Below, piece after piece: positions 7,954 to 15,148 of a DNA stretch of 39,832 nt. Origin of the DNA: Streptomyces bambusae (lineage in GTDB: Bacteria > Actinomycetota > Actinomycetes > Streptomycetales > Streptomycetaceae); contig NZ_JAJAUZ010000064.1 of assembly GCF_020532645.1 (NCBI RefSeq), positions 1-39,832 of the forward strand. The letters are read 5' to 3'. Both the position numbers and the translations under genes were made by a program. The notes beneath the pieces were generated by a model. It was not told the DNA's origin, did no database searches, and saw only the letters and a program-made list of their open reading frames with translations. Numbering within the stretch: the first letter of the stretch is position 1; each line of letters opens with the position of its first letter.

Positions 7954-8480
7954 GCGGCCAGCCTAGGGCCGGCACAGCGCGGCGCGGTCCAGATCACACA
8001 GATCGCTCCGGCCGCCCTCTGGCCAACCGGTTACCCACCGGTTAATCTCGCAGCAACGAGTCCTTGCCGCCGCACTCCGCGGCGCGGGACCGGGTGCTCG
8101 ACGCGGCCTGGTGACGCAGCCGCCCGAGCGCTGATCGATCGGTTCGGCATCCGCCGTACGGCACGGCCCCGGGACAGGGCCCTGCCGCTCCGCCGGACGC
8201 ACCGGCACACCGGCTCCGGCCACGGCCTGCCCCGGCACTCCGTACGCCCGCCCGTGCCCCGCGCCCCGCCGCGTTCCTGCTCCCGTACGACCTGCGCCTG
8301 CGCCCGCGCGACCGCGTGTCCGTACCCCCGCACCGCTGCATCCGTGCTCCGCAGCACCCGTGCACCCCTGCATCCCGCTTGCATCCCGGCCTTCCGTACG
8401 CCCGGCACTTCCGTGCACCCCCGGGCGTTGCGCGCGCCGCGCTCCCAGCCGTCACCCTCTTCTTCCACTGGAGTCCTGCG
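7954..8480. other. 527-bp intergenic region: promoter zone and a long C-rich leader
   Basis: No credible gene was found. The left part (8019-8048) carries the candidate promoter and repeats described separately. From about 8180 to 8470 the plus strand is strikingly C-rich and G-poor with many short repeats (CCGTACG, CGTGCACCC, TGCATCCCG). If transcription starts near 8055, the dehydrogenase mRNA has a leader of about 425 nt with rut-like composition. An in-frame extension of the dehydrogenase to 8316 exists but its residues (His/Pro/Cys rich) are not protein-like. Confidence 0.6.
8019..8048 (+). promoter_or_regulatory. Candidate promoter of the 3-hydroxybutyryl-CoA dehydrogenase gene with repeated ACCGGTTA
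   Basis: The -10-like TAATCT (8043-8048) lies 18 bases after CTGGCC (8019-8024), a weak -35. The spacer contains two copies of ACCGGTTA (8026-8033 and 8037-8044), the first within the palindrome AACCGGTT. Repeats inside a spacer are typical of repressor operators. The 13-mer TACCCACCGGTTA (8032-8044) resembles TACTCACGGGTAA at 11,388-11,400 upstream of ccr. Confidence 0.4.
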
Positions 8481-10280
8481 ATGGACCGTCAGTCCACTCC
8501 GCCCAGTCCCCTCGCCACCATTGCCGTCGTCGGTCTCGGCACCATGGGCACCGGCATCGCCGAGGTGCTCGCCGTGGCCGGCCGCGAGGTCATCGGCATC
8601 GACATCAGCGAGGCCGCCGCCCGTACGGCCGTCACCGCGCTGGAGGCCGCCACCGCGCGGTCCGTGACCCGCGAGCGCCTCACCGAGCAGGAGCGGCAGG
8701 ACGTCCTCTCCCGCTTCCGCACCTTCACCGACCTCCAGGCCGCCGCCCACGCGGACCTGGTGATCGAGGTGGTTCCGGAGGACTACGCGCTCAAGCAGCA
8801 GGTCTTCACCGCGCTGGACGCCATCGTGCGCCCGGACACCGTCCTGGCCACCGGCACCAACGCGCTGTCGGTGACCCGGCTCGCCGCCGAGTCGCTGCGC
8901 CCGGAGCGGGTCGTCGGCCTGCACTTCTTCAACCCTGCGCCGGCGATGAAGCTGGTCGAGGTGGTCTCCTCGGTGCTGACGGCCCCGCCGGTCGTCGAGG
9001 CCGTCACCACGCTCGCCCGCGACCTCGGCAAGGAGCCGGTCACCGCCGGCGACCGGCCGGGCTTCGTCGCCGACGGCCTGCTGTTCGGCTACCTCAACCA
9101 GGCCGCCGCCATGTTCGAGGCGAAGTACGCGTCCCGCGAGGACATCGACGCGGCGATGCGGCTGGGCTGCGGCCTGCCGATGGGCCCGCTGGCGCTGCTC
9201 GACCTGATCGGCGTGGACACCGCCCGGACCGTCCTGGAGGCCATGTACGCGGCCTCCGGCGACCGGCTGCACGCCCCCGCCCCGGTCCTGGGCCACCTCG
9301 CCGAGGCGGGGCTGACCGGCCGCAAGTCCGGCCGCGGTTTCTACACGTACGAGGCCCCGGGCAGCGCCGTGACGGTGCCGGACGCCCGGACCCCCGCCGC
9401 CGACGCGGCCGCGGCCGCCGGGCGGCCCGTGTCCACGGTCGGCGTGGCCGGATCCGGCACCATGGCCGGCGGCATCGCACAGGTCTTCGCGCAGGCCGGC
9501 TACGACGTCGTGCTCGCGGCGCGTTCGCAGGAGAAGGCGGACGCCGCGAAGGCGGCGATCGCCAAGTCCCTGGACCGCGCCGTCTCCCGCGGCCGCCTCA
9601 CCGAGGAGGCCCGGACCGGGACCCTGGCCCGGATCACCCCGGCCGGCTCCCTGGAGGCGTTCGCCGAGGTGGACCTCGCGGTGGAGGCCGTCGCCGAGGA
9701 CCTCGGGGTCAAGCAGGAGCTGTTCGCCGCCCTGGACAAGATCTGCAAGCCGGGCGCGGTGCTGGCCACGACCACGTCCTCGCTGCCGGTGATCGCCTGC
9801 GCCCGCGCCACCTCGCGCCCGCAGGACGTGATCGGCATGCACTTCTTCAACCCGGCACCGGCCATGAAGCTGGTCGAGGTCGTCCGTACCGTCCTGACGG
9901 CCGACGACGTCCACGCCACGGTCCGCGCGGTCTGCGCCAAGGTCCGCAAGCACGCGGTGGACTGCGGGGACCGGGCCGGCTTCATCGTGAACGCGCTGCT
10001 GTTCCCGTACCTCAACAACGCGATCAAGATGGTCGAGGAGCACTACGCGAGCCTCGACGAGATCGACGCGGCGATGAAGCTGGGCGCCGGCTACCCGATG
10101 GGCCCGTTCGAGCTGCTGGACGTGGTCGGCCTCGATGTCTCCCTGGCCATCGAGAAGGTGCTCCACAAGGAGTTCCGCGACCCGGGCCTGGCCCCGTCCC
10201 CGCTGCTGGAGCACCTGGTGGCGGCGGGCTGCCTGGGCCGGAAGACCGGCCGCGGTTTCCGTGAGTACGCCCGGCGCTGA
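8481..10280 (+). CDS. Tandem-duplicated 3-hydroxyacyl-CoA (3-hydroxybutyryl-CoA) dehydrogenase
   Basis: This 599-residue protein consists of two complete 3-hydroxyacyl-CoA dehydrogenase modules. Module 1 (about 12-300) has Rossmann motif GLGTMG (18-23), GLHFFNPAPAMKLVEVV with His148 and Glu160, and ends GRKSGRGFYTYE. Module 2 (about 316-599) has GSGTMA, GMHFFNPAPAMKLVEVV with His454 and Glu466, and ends GRKTGRGFREYA. Usual PaaH/HbdA proteins have one module of about 285 residues. Module 1 lacks the catalytic Ser (Asn127) and the substrate Asn (Asp198), while module 2 keeps them. The ATG at 8481 follows GGAG by 8 bases. The likely role is acetoacetyl-CoA reduction feeding crotonyl-CoA to Ccr. 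It precedes the TetR gene by 166 bp. Confidence 0.92.
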   Translation: MDRQSTPPSPLATIAVVGLGTMGTGIAEVLAVAGREVIGIDISEAAARTAVTALEAATARSVTRERLTEQERQDVLSRFRTFTDLQAAAHADLVIEVVPEDYALKQQVFTALDAIVRPDTVLATGTNALSVTRLAAESLRPERVVGLHFFNPAPAMKLVEVVSSVLTAPPVVEAVTTLARDLGKEPVTAGDRPGFVADGLLFGYLNQAAAMFEAKYASREDIDAAMRLGCGLPMGPLALLDLIGVDTARTVLEAMYAASGDRLHAPAPVLGHLAEAGLTGRKSGRGFYTYEAPGSAVTVPDARTPAADAAAAAGRPVSTVGVAGSGTMAGGIAQVFAQAGYDVVLAARSQEKADAAKAAIAKSLDRAVSRGRLTEEARTGTLARITPAGSLEAFAEVDLAVEAVAEDLGVKQELFAALDKICKPGAVLATTTSSLPVIACARATSRPQDVIGMHFFNPAPAMKLVEVVRTVLTADDVHATVRAVCAKVRKHAVDCGDRAGFIVNALLFPYLNNAIKMVEEHYASLDEIDAAMKLGAGYPMGPFELLDVVGLDVSLAIEKVLHKEFRDPGLAPSPLLEHLVAAGCLGRKTGRGFREYARR

Positions 10281-10320
10281 GCCCGGCGCCCACGAGCTGG
10301 ATGCGTGGGGAGGGCTGCTC

Positions 10321-10335
10321 GGGTCCGCCGGACCC
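10321..10335. terminator. Small hairpin after the dehydrogenase gene
   Basis: GGGTCC (10321-10326) and GGACCC (10330-10335) form a perfect 6-bp stem with loop GCC, 40 bp past the dehydrogenase stop. It is short and lacks a T-tract, so it may be a weak terminator or an mRNA 3'-end structure. Confidence 0.35.
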
Positions 10336-10434
10336 TCATCGCGGCGGACACACCCTCCCGAGAAGCACTCCGTGCCCAGTGCGGGCCCTCCCCCGCATCC
10401 ACCCCCGCAGGCGCGCCCCGCTGCACCGATGCAG

Positions 10435-10446
10435 TACGTTCGCCTT
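10435..10446 (+). promoter_or_regulatory. -10 element and probable leaderless start of the TetR gene
   Basis: TACGTT (10435-10440) matches the Streptomyces -10 consensus TAnnnT and ends 6 bases before the ATG at 10447. No ribosome-binding site is present between it and the ATG. That arrangement is typical of leaderless actinobacterial mRNAs that start at the A of the ATG. No good -35 was seen at the 17-base spacing (CGCGCC). Confidence 0.5.
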
Positions 10447-11286
10447 ATGTCCCAGTCCGCCAAGATCACCCGCGCCGCCGCGCCCGACGCCCCGGAGAGC
10501 GCCGCGGGGACCCGTGCCGCCGCCCAGCGGCTGAAGATGCGCCGTGAGCTCGCCGCCGCCGCGATGGAGCTGTTCGCGACCAAGGGGTACGAGGCGACGA
10601 CGGTGGACGAGATCGCCGCTGCCGCCGGCGTGGCCCGCCGGACGTTCTTCCGGCACTTCCGCTCCAAGGAAGAGGCGATCTTCCCCGACCACGACGACAC
10701 CCTGACCCGGGCCGAGGCGGTGCTGGATGCGGCTCCCGCGTCCGAGCACCCGCTCGACACGGTGTGCCGGGGCATCAAAGAGGTCATGAAGATGTACGCG
10801 GCCTCCCCCGCGGTGTCGGTGGAGCGCTACCGGCTGACCCGCGAGGTGCCCACCCTGCGGGAGCGGGAGATCGCGTCGGTGGCCCGCTACGAGCGGCTGT
10901 TCACCCGCTACCTGCTCGCCCACTTCGACGAGCACGACCACCACGACGGCAACGACGACCCGCTGCTGGCGGAGGTGGCGGCCTCGGCGGTCGTGACGGC
11001 CCACAACCACGTGCTGCGGCGCTGGCTGCGGGCCGGCGGGCAGGGCGACGTGGAGTCGCAGCTCGACCACGCCTTCGGGATCGTCCGCAAGACGTTCGGC
11101 AGCGGCATCGGGGCCGGGCGCACGGCCGCGGCCGTGGCGGAGCCGGCCGGGGAGCCGGAGCCCGAGCACGGGCCGGCGCCCGCGGCGGTCCGCTCCGAGG
11201 GCGAGGTGCTGGTCGCGGTGGCGCGTACGGACGCCCCGCTGGACGAGGTCATGAGGACGATCGAGCAGGCGCTCCGGCAGGCCTGA
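10447..11286 (+). CDS. TetR/AcrR family transcriptional regulator
   Basis: This 279-residue protein has an N-terminal TetR DNA-binding domain at about residues 30-85: RELAAAAMELFATKGYEAT, then the helix-turn-helix VDEIAAAAGVARRTFFRHF, then RSKEEAIFPD. A ligand-binding helical domain follows, then a Pro/Glu/Ala-rich linker (about 225-245) and a short helical tail (DEVMRTIEQALRQA). TetR proteins next to CoA pathways often sense an acyl-CoA and repress the adjacent operon. The position between the dehydrogenase and ccr suggests control of this ethylmalonyl-CoA cluster, though the ligand is unknown. ATG 10447 is preferred (MSQSAK); an in-frame upstream ATG at 10430 overlaps the -10 element. A strong hairpin follows the gene. 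Confidence 0.92.
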   Translation: MSQSAKITRAAAPDAPESAAGTRAAAQRLKMRRELAAAAMELFATKGYEATTVDEIAAAAGVARRTFFRHFRSKEEAIFPDHDDTLTRAEAVLDAAPASEHPLDTVCRGIKEVMKMYAASPAVSVERYRLTREVPTLREREIASVARYERLFTRYLLAHFDEHDHHDGNDDPLLAEVAASAVVTAHNHVLRRWLRAGGQGDVESQLDHAFGIVRKTFGSGIGAGRTAAAVAEPAGEPEPEHGPAPAAVRSEGEVLVAVARTDAPLDEVMRTIEQALRQA

Positions 11287-11335
11287 GCAGCCCGCACCAT
11301 CTGCACCACCCGGCATTCGACGCGATGAGCGTCAC

Positions 11336-11366
11336 AGTGGCCGCTCCCGATGTGGGGGCGGCCACT
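11336..11366. terminator. Strong terminator hairpin after the TetR gene
   Basis: AGTGGCCGC (11336-11344) pairs perfectly with GCGGCCACT (11358-11366). A T-G wobble and CCC/GGG continue the stem to 13 bp around the loop GATGT, followed by TTCCGTTTG. It lies 50 bp after the TetR stop and isolates that gene from the ccr promoter. Confidence 0.8.
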
Positions 11367-11456
11367 TCCGTTTGTCCAGCTTGCCCCTACTCACGGGTAA
11401 CTCTGATCGATCATCGCTCAACTGCGCAGGTCAATCGCCAAATGAGAGAAATTTTT

Positions 11457-11498
11457 GGCACGCAGTGCCTTGCCGAGTGACACGGGGTGCCATACGTT
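11457..11498 (+). promoter_or_regulatory. ccr promoter with an operator-like inverted repeat
   Basis: TTGCCG (11470-11475), a 17-base spacer and TACGTT (11493-11498) make a good HrdB-type promoter, predicting a start near 11505. The inverted repeat GGCAC-GCA-GTGCC (11457-11469) abuts the -35, a usual place for a repressor or activator site; the neighbouring TetR protein is the natural candidate. The -10 hexamer is identical to that of the TetR gene. Confidence 0.6.
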
Positions 11499-11693
11499 GA
11501 AGCCGTCCGGAAGTCCCCGCGGTCCGTGCCACCACGCACCGGAACGCGCCCCGGACGGCCTGCGTCACCAGGCCCCGCGCGCCCACCACGGCGCTCCTGC
11601 ACCACCGCTCCACAGCACCGCCGAACCGACGGCACACCTCCACCGGACCACCCTCAGCGTTCCCTCGACGCACCCTTTGCCGGAGGCACCACC

Positions 11694-13031
11694 GTGAAGG
11701 ACATCCTCGACGCCATCCAGTCGCAGGCCGCTACGGCCGACGACTTCGCGGCCCTGCCGCTCCCCGAGTCCTACCGCGCGATCACCGTGCACAAGGACGA
11801 GACGGAGATGTTCGCCGGGCTCACCACCCGCGAGAAGGACCCCCGCAAGTCGCTGCACCTGGACCAGGTCCCGGTGCCCGAGCTCGGCCCCGGCGAGGCC
11901 CTGGTCGCCGTCATGGCCTCCTCGGTCAACTACAACTCGGTGTGGACCTCGATCTTCGAGCCGCTCTCCACCTTCGGCTTCCTGGAGCGCTACGGCCGGG
12001 TCAGCGAGCTCACCAAGCGCCACGACCTGCCGTACCACATCATCGGCTCCGACCTCGCGGGCGTGGTCCTGCGCACCGGCCCCGGCGTCAACGCCTGGAA
12101 GCCGGGCGACGAGGTCGTCGCGCACTGCCTCTCCGTCGAGCTGGAGTCCTCGGACGGCCACAACGACACGATGCTCGACCCCGAGCAGCGCATCTGGGGC
12201 TTCGAGACCAACTTCGGCGGCCTCGCCGAGATCGCGCTCGTCAAGTCCAACCAGCTGATGCCGAAGCCCGGCCACCTCAGCTGGGAGGAGGCCGCCTCCC
12301 CCGGTCTGGTCAACTCCACCGCCTACCGCCAGCTGGTCTCCCGCAACGGCGCCGGCATGAAGCAGGGCGACAACGTGCTGATCTGGGGCGCCAGCGGCGG
12401 CCTCGGCTCGTACGCCACCCAGTTCGCGCTGGCCGGCGGCGCCAACCCGATCTGCGTCGTCTCCTCCCCGGAGAAGGCCGAGATCTGCCGCAAGATGGGC
12501 GCCGAGGCGGTCATCGACCGCAACGCCGAGGGCTACAAGTTCTGGAAGGACGAGCAGACCCAGGACCCGCGCGAGTGGAAGCGGTTCGGCTCCAAGATCC
12601 GCGAGCTGACCGGCGGCGAGGACATCGACATCGTCTTCGAGCACCCCGGCCGCGAGACCTTCGGCGCCTCCGTCTACGTCACCCGCAAGGGCGGCACGAT
12701 CACCACCTGCGCCTCCACCTCGGGCTACATGCACGAGTACGACAACCGCTACCTGTGGATGTCCCTCAAGCGCATCATCGGCTCGCACTTCGCGAACTAC
12801 CGCGAGGCCTGGGAGGCCAACCGCCTCATCGCCAAGGGCAAGATCCACCCCACCCTCTCCAAGGTCTACTCCCTGGAGGAGACCGGCCAGGCCGCGTACG
12901 ACGTCCACCGCAACGCGCACCAGGGCAAGGTCGGCGTGCTCGCGCTCGCCCCCGAGGAGGGCCTGGGCGTGCGCGACCACGAGCTGCGCGCCAAGCACCT
13001 CGACGCGATCAACCGCTTCCGCAACGTCTGA
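11694..13031 (+). CDS. ccr: Crotonyl-CoA carboxylase/reductase
   Basis: This 445-residue medium-chain dehydrogenase/reductase reductively carboxylates crotonyl-CoA with NADPH and CO2 to ethylmalonyl-CoA. The GroES-like N-terminal part holds SSVNYNSVWTS and the nucleotide fold holds IWGASGGLGSYATQF (230-244). The four residues described as the CO2-binding set in the Kitasatospora setae enzyme are present at the same numbers: Asn81, Phe170, Glu171 and His365. The GTG start at 11694 is set by GGAGG 8 bases upstream and by full family length (about 445). It leads a plus-strand operon with meaA 47 bp downstream. The product feeds both acetate/C2 assimilation and polyketide extender supply. Confidence 0.98.
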   Translation: MKDILDAIQSQAATADDFAALPLPESYRAITVHKDETEMFAGLTTREKDPRKSLHLDQVPVPELGPGEALVAVMASSVNYNSVWTSIFEPLSTFGFLERYGRVSELTKRHDLPYHIIGSDLAGVVLRTGPGVNAWKPGDEVVAHCLSVELESSDGHNDTMLDPEQRIWGFETNFGGLAEIALVKSNQLMPKPGHLSWEEAASPGLVNSTAYRQLVSRNGAGMKQGDNVLIWGASGGLGSYATQFALAGGANPICVVSSPEKAEICRKMGAEAVIDRNAEGYKFWKDEQTQDPREWKRFGSKIRELTGGEDIDIVFEHPGRETFGASVYVTRKGGTITTCASTSGYMHEYDNRYLWMSLKRIIGSHFANYREAWEANRLIAKGKIHPTLSKVYSLEETGQAAYDVHRNAHQGKVGVLALAPEEGLGVRDHELRAKHLDAINRFRNV

Positions 13032-13078
13032 AGCCCGTAGCCCCCCGAACCCTCGAAGCCCCTTGAGGATCGCCTGAG

Positions 13079-15148
13079 ATGACAGAGCGTCAGAAGGACC
13101 GTCCGTGGCTCATGCGGACGTACGCGGGCCACTCCACGGCCGAGGCGTCCAACGAGCTGTACCGCCGCAACCTCGCCAAGGGCCAGACCGGCCTGTCGGT
13201 CGCGTTCGACCTGCCGACGCAGACCGGTTACGACCCCGACCACATCCTCGCCCGCGGCGAGGTCGGCCGGGTCGGCGTGCCGGTCTCCCATCTCGGCGAC
13301 ATGCGGCGGCTGTTCCAGGACATCCCCCTGGAGCAGATGAACACCTCGATGACGATCAACGCCACCGCCATGTGGCTGCTGGCGCTCTACCAGGTGGCCG
13401 CCGAGGAGCAGGGGGCGGACATCTCCAAACTCCAGGGCACCACGCAGAACGACATCGTCAAGGAGTACCTCTCCCGCGGGACGCACGTCTTCCCGCCCGG
13501 GCCGAGCCTGCGCCTGACGACGGACATGATCGCGTACACGGTCAGCCACATCCCGAAGTGGAACCCGATCAACATCTGCAGCTACCACCTGCAGGAGGCC
13601 GGAGCCACGCCGGTGCAGGAGATCTCGTACGCGATGTCCACCGCGATCGCGGTGCTCGACTCGGTGCGCGACTCCGGCCAGGTGCCCGCCGAGCGGTTCG
13701 GCGAAGTGGTCGCCCGCATCTCGTTCTTCGTGAACGCGGGCGTCCGCTTCATCGAGGAGATGTGCAAGATGCGCGCCTTCGGCCGCATCTGGGACCAGGT
13801 CACCCGGGAGCGGTACGGCATCGAGGACGCCAAGCAGCGCCGCTTCCGCTACGGCGTCCAGGTCAACTCCCTGGGCCTGACCGAGGCGCAGCCGGAGAAC
13901 AACGTCCAGCGGATCGTGCTGGAGATGCTGGCGGTCACCCTCTCCAAGGACGCCCGCGCCCGTGCCGTGCAGCTGCCCGCCTGGAACGAGGCGCTGGGCC
14001 TGCCCCGGCCCTGGGACCAGCAGTGGTCGCTGCGCATCCAGCAGGTGCTGGCCCACGAGAGCGACCTGCTGGAGTACGAGGACATCTTCGCCGGCTCGCA
14101 CGTCATCGAGGCCAAGGTCGACGCCCTGGTGACGGAGTGCCTGGCCGAGATCGACCGGATCCAGGAGATGGGCGGCGCGATGGCGGCCGTCGAGTCCGGC
14201 TACCTGAAATCGCAGCTGGTCTCCTCGCACGCCGAGCGCCGGGCCCGGATCGAGGCCGGCGAGGACAAGATCGTCGGCGTGAACTGCTACCAGCAGAGCG
14301 AGGAGAACCCGCTCACCGCCGACCTCGACGGCGCCATCATGACGGTGGACGCGGCCGTGGAGGCGCTGACCGTCGAGCGGATCGGCCGCTGGCGCGCCGA
14401 GCGCCAGGAGTCCTCGGACCGGCAGGGCGGCGGCGACCCGTTCGTCTTCCCGACCCCCCGGCAGGCGCTGGAGCGTCTCAAGGAGGCCGCGGCGGGCGAC
14501 GAGAACCTCATGGAAGCCACTCTGGAGTGTGCGCGTGCGGGCGTCACCACCGGCGAGTGGGCGGGGGCGCTGCGTGAGGTGTTCGGCGAGTTCCGGGCAC
14601 CCACCGGCGTCTCCTCGGCCCCGGTCGCCGTGACCGCGGAGCCGGGCACCCCGCTCCACGAGGTCCGCGCCAAGGTCACCCGCACCGCCGAGGACCTGGG
14701 CACCGGCCGGCTGCGGCTGCTGGTCGGCAAGCCGGGCCTGGACGGGCACTCCAACGGGGCCGAGCAGATCGCCGTGAGGGCCCGCGACGCCGGGTTCGAG
14801 GTGGTCTACCAGGGCATCCGGCTCACCCCGGAGCAGATCGCGTCGGCCGCGCTGGCCGAGGACGTGCACTGCGTGGGGCTGTCGATCCTGTCGGGCTCGC
14901 ACAGCGCGCTGGTGCCCGACGTCCTGGAGCGGCTCCGTAACGCGGGGGCGGCGGACGTCCCCGTGATCGTCGGAGGCATCATTCCGAACGCGGATGCCGA
15001 GGAACTCAAGGCCGCCGGTGTGGCCGCCGTGTTCACACCGAAGGACTTCGGCATCACAGAGATCATCGGACGTATCGTCGACGAGATCCGCACCGCCAAC
15101 AAGCTCCACCCCCTCGAAATGTCTGCAAGCACGGAGGTCTCCGCATGA
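13079..15148 (+). CDS. meaA: Ethylmalonyl-CoA mutase (MeaA/Ecm), B12-dependent
   Basis: This 689-residue protein joins a methylmalonyl-CoA-mutase-like TIM barrel to a C-terminal cobalamin domain. The barrel (about 1-480) includes GLSVAFDLPTQTGYD, MNTSMTINATAMWLLALY and YHLQEAG. The cobalamin domain (about 545-670) has the base-off motif DGHSNG (His557) followed by SGSH and GGIIPNAD. It rearranges ethylmalonyl-CoA to methylsuccinyl-CoA. The fused single-chain form and its place behind ccr support Ecm over a large methylmalonyl-CoA mutase subunit. The start at 13079 is 47 bp after the ccr stop. Its TGA overlaps the next ATG (ATGA), so the lyase is translationally coupled. Confidence 0.97.
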   Translation: MTERQKDRPWLMRTYAGHSTAEASNELYRRNLAKGQTGLSVAFDLPTQTGYDPDHILARGEVGRVGVPVSHLGDMRRLFQDIPLEQMNTSMTINATAMWLLALYQVAAEEQGADISKLQGTTQNDIVKEYLSRGTHVFPPGPSLRLTTDMIAYTVSHIPKWNPINICSYHLQEAGATPVQEISYAMSTAIAVLDSVRDSGQVPAERFGEVVARISFFVNAGVRFIEEMCKMRAFGRIWDQVTRERYGIEDAKQRRFRYGVQVNSLGLTEAQPENNVQRIVLEMLAVTLSKDARARAVQLPAWNEALGLPRPWDQQWSLRIQQVLAHESDLLEYEDIFAGSHVIEAKVDALVTECLAEIDRIQEMGGAMAAVESGYLKSQLVSSHAERRARIEAGEDKIVGVNCYQQSEENPLTADLDGAIMTVDAAVEALTVERIGRWRAERQESSDRQGGGDPFVFPTPRQALERLKEAAAGDENLMEATLECARAGVTTGEWAGALREVFGEFRAPTGVSSAPVAVTAEPGTPLHEVRAKVTRTAEDLGTGRLRLLVGKPGLDGHSNGAEQIAVRARDAGFEVVYQGIRLTPEQIASAALAEDVHCVGLSILSGSHSALVPDVLERLRNAGAADVPVIVGGIIPNADAEELKAAGVAAVFTPKDFGITEIIGRIVDEIRTANKLHPLEMSASTEVSA

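Larger units (their letters stand above)
11287..11693. other. 407-bp intergenic region between the TetR gene and ccr
   Basis: It contains, in order, the TetR-gene terminator (11336-11366), a motif TACTCACGGGTAA (11388-11400), an AT-richer stretch (11395-11456), the inverted repeat GGCAC-GCA-GTGCC (11457-11469) touching a -35, the ccr promoter (11470-11498), and a leader of about 190 nt that is C-rich. In the leader, GCCGTCCGG (11502-11510) and CCGGACGGC (11551-11559) could form a 9-bp stem. No gene was found; minus-strand open frames here look like composition artefacts. Confidence 0.65.

Noticed and set aside
7963..8418. Minus-strand 151-residue open frame in the leader region
   Set aside because: Low-complexity Gly/Arg/Ala sequence antisense to the C-rich leader, with no ribosome site or domain.
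8316..8480. N-terminal extension of the dehydrogenase
   Set aside because: His/Pro/Cys/Arg-rich composition without family similarity; ATG 8481 starts right before the Rossmann fold with a usable ribosome site.
13032..13078. Cobalamin riboswitch before meaA
   Set aside because: The gap is only 47 bp and shows no B12-box-like sequence; meaA is read through from ccr.
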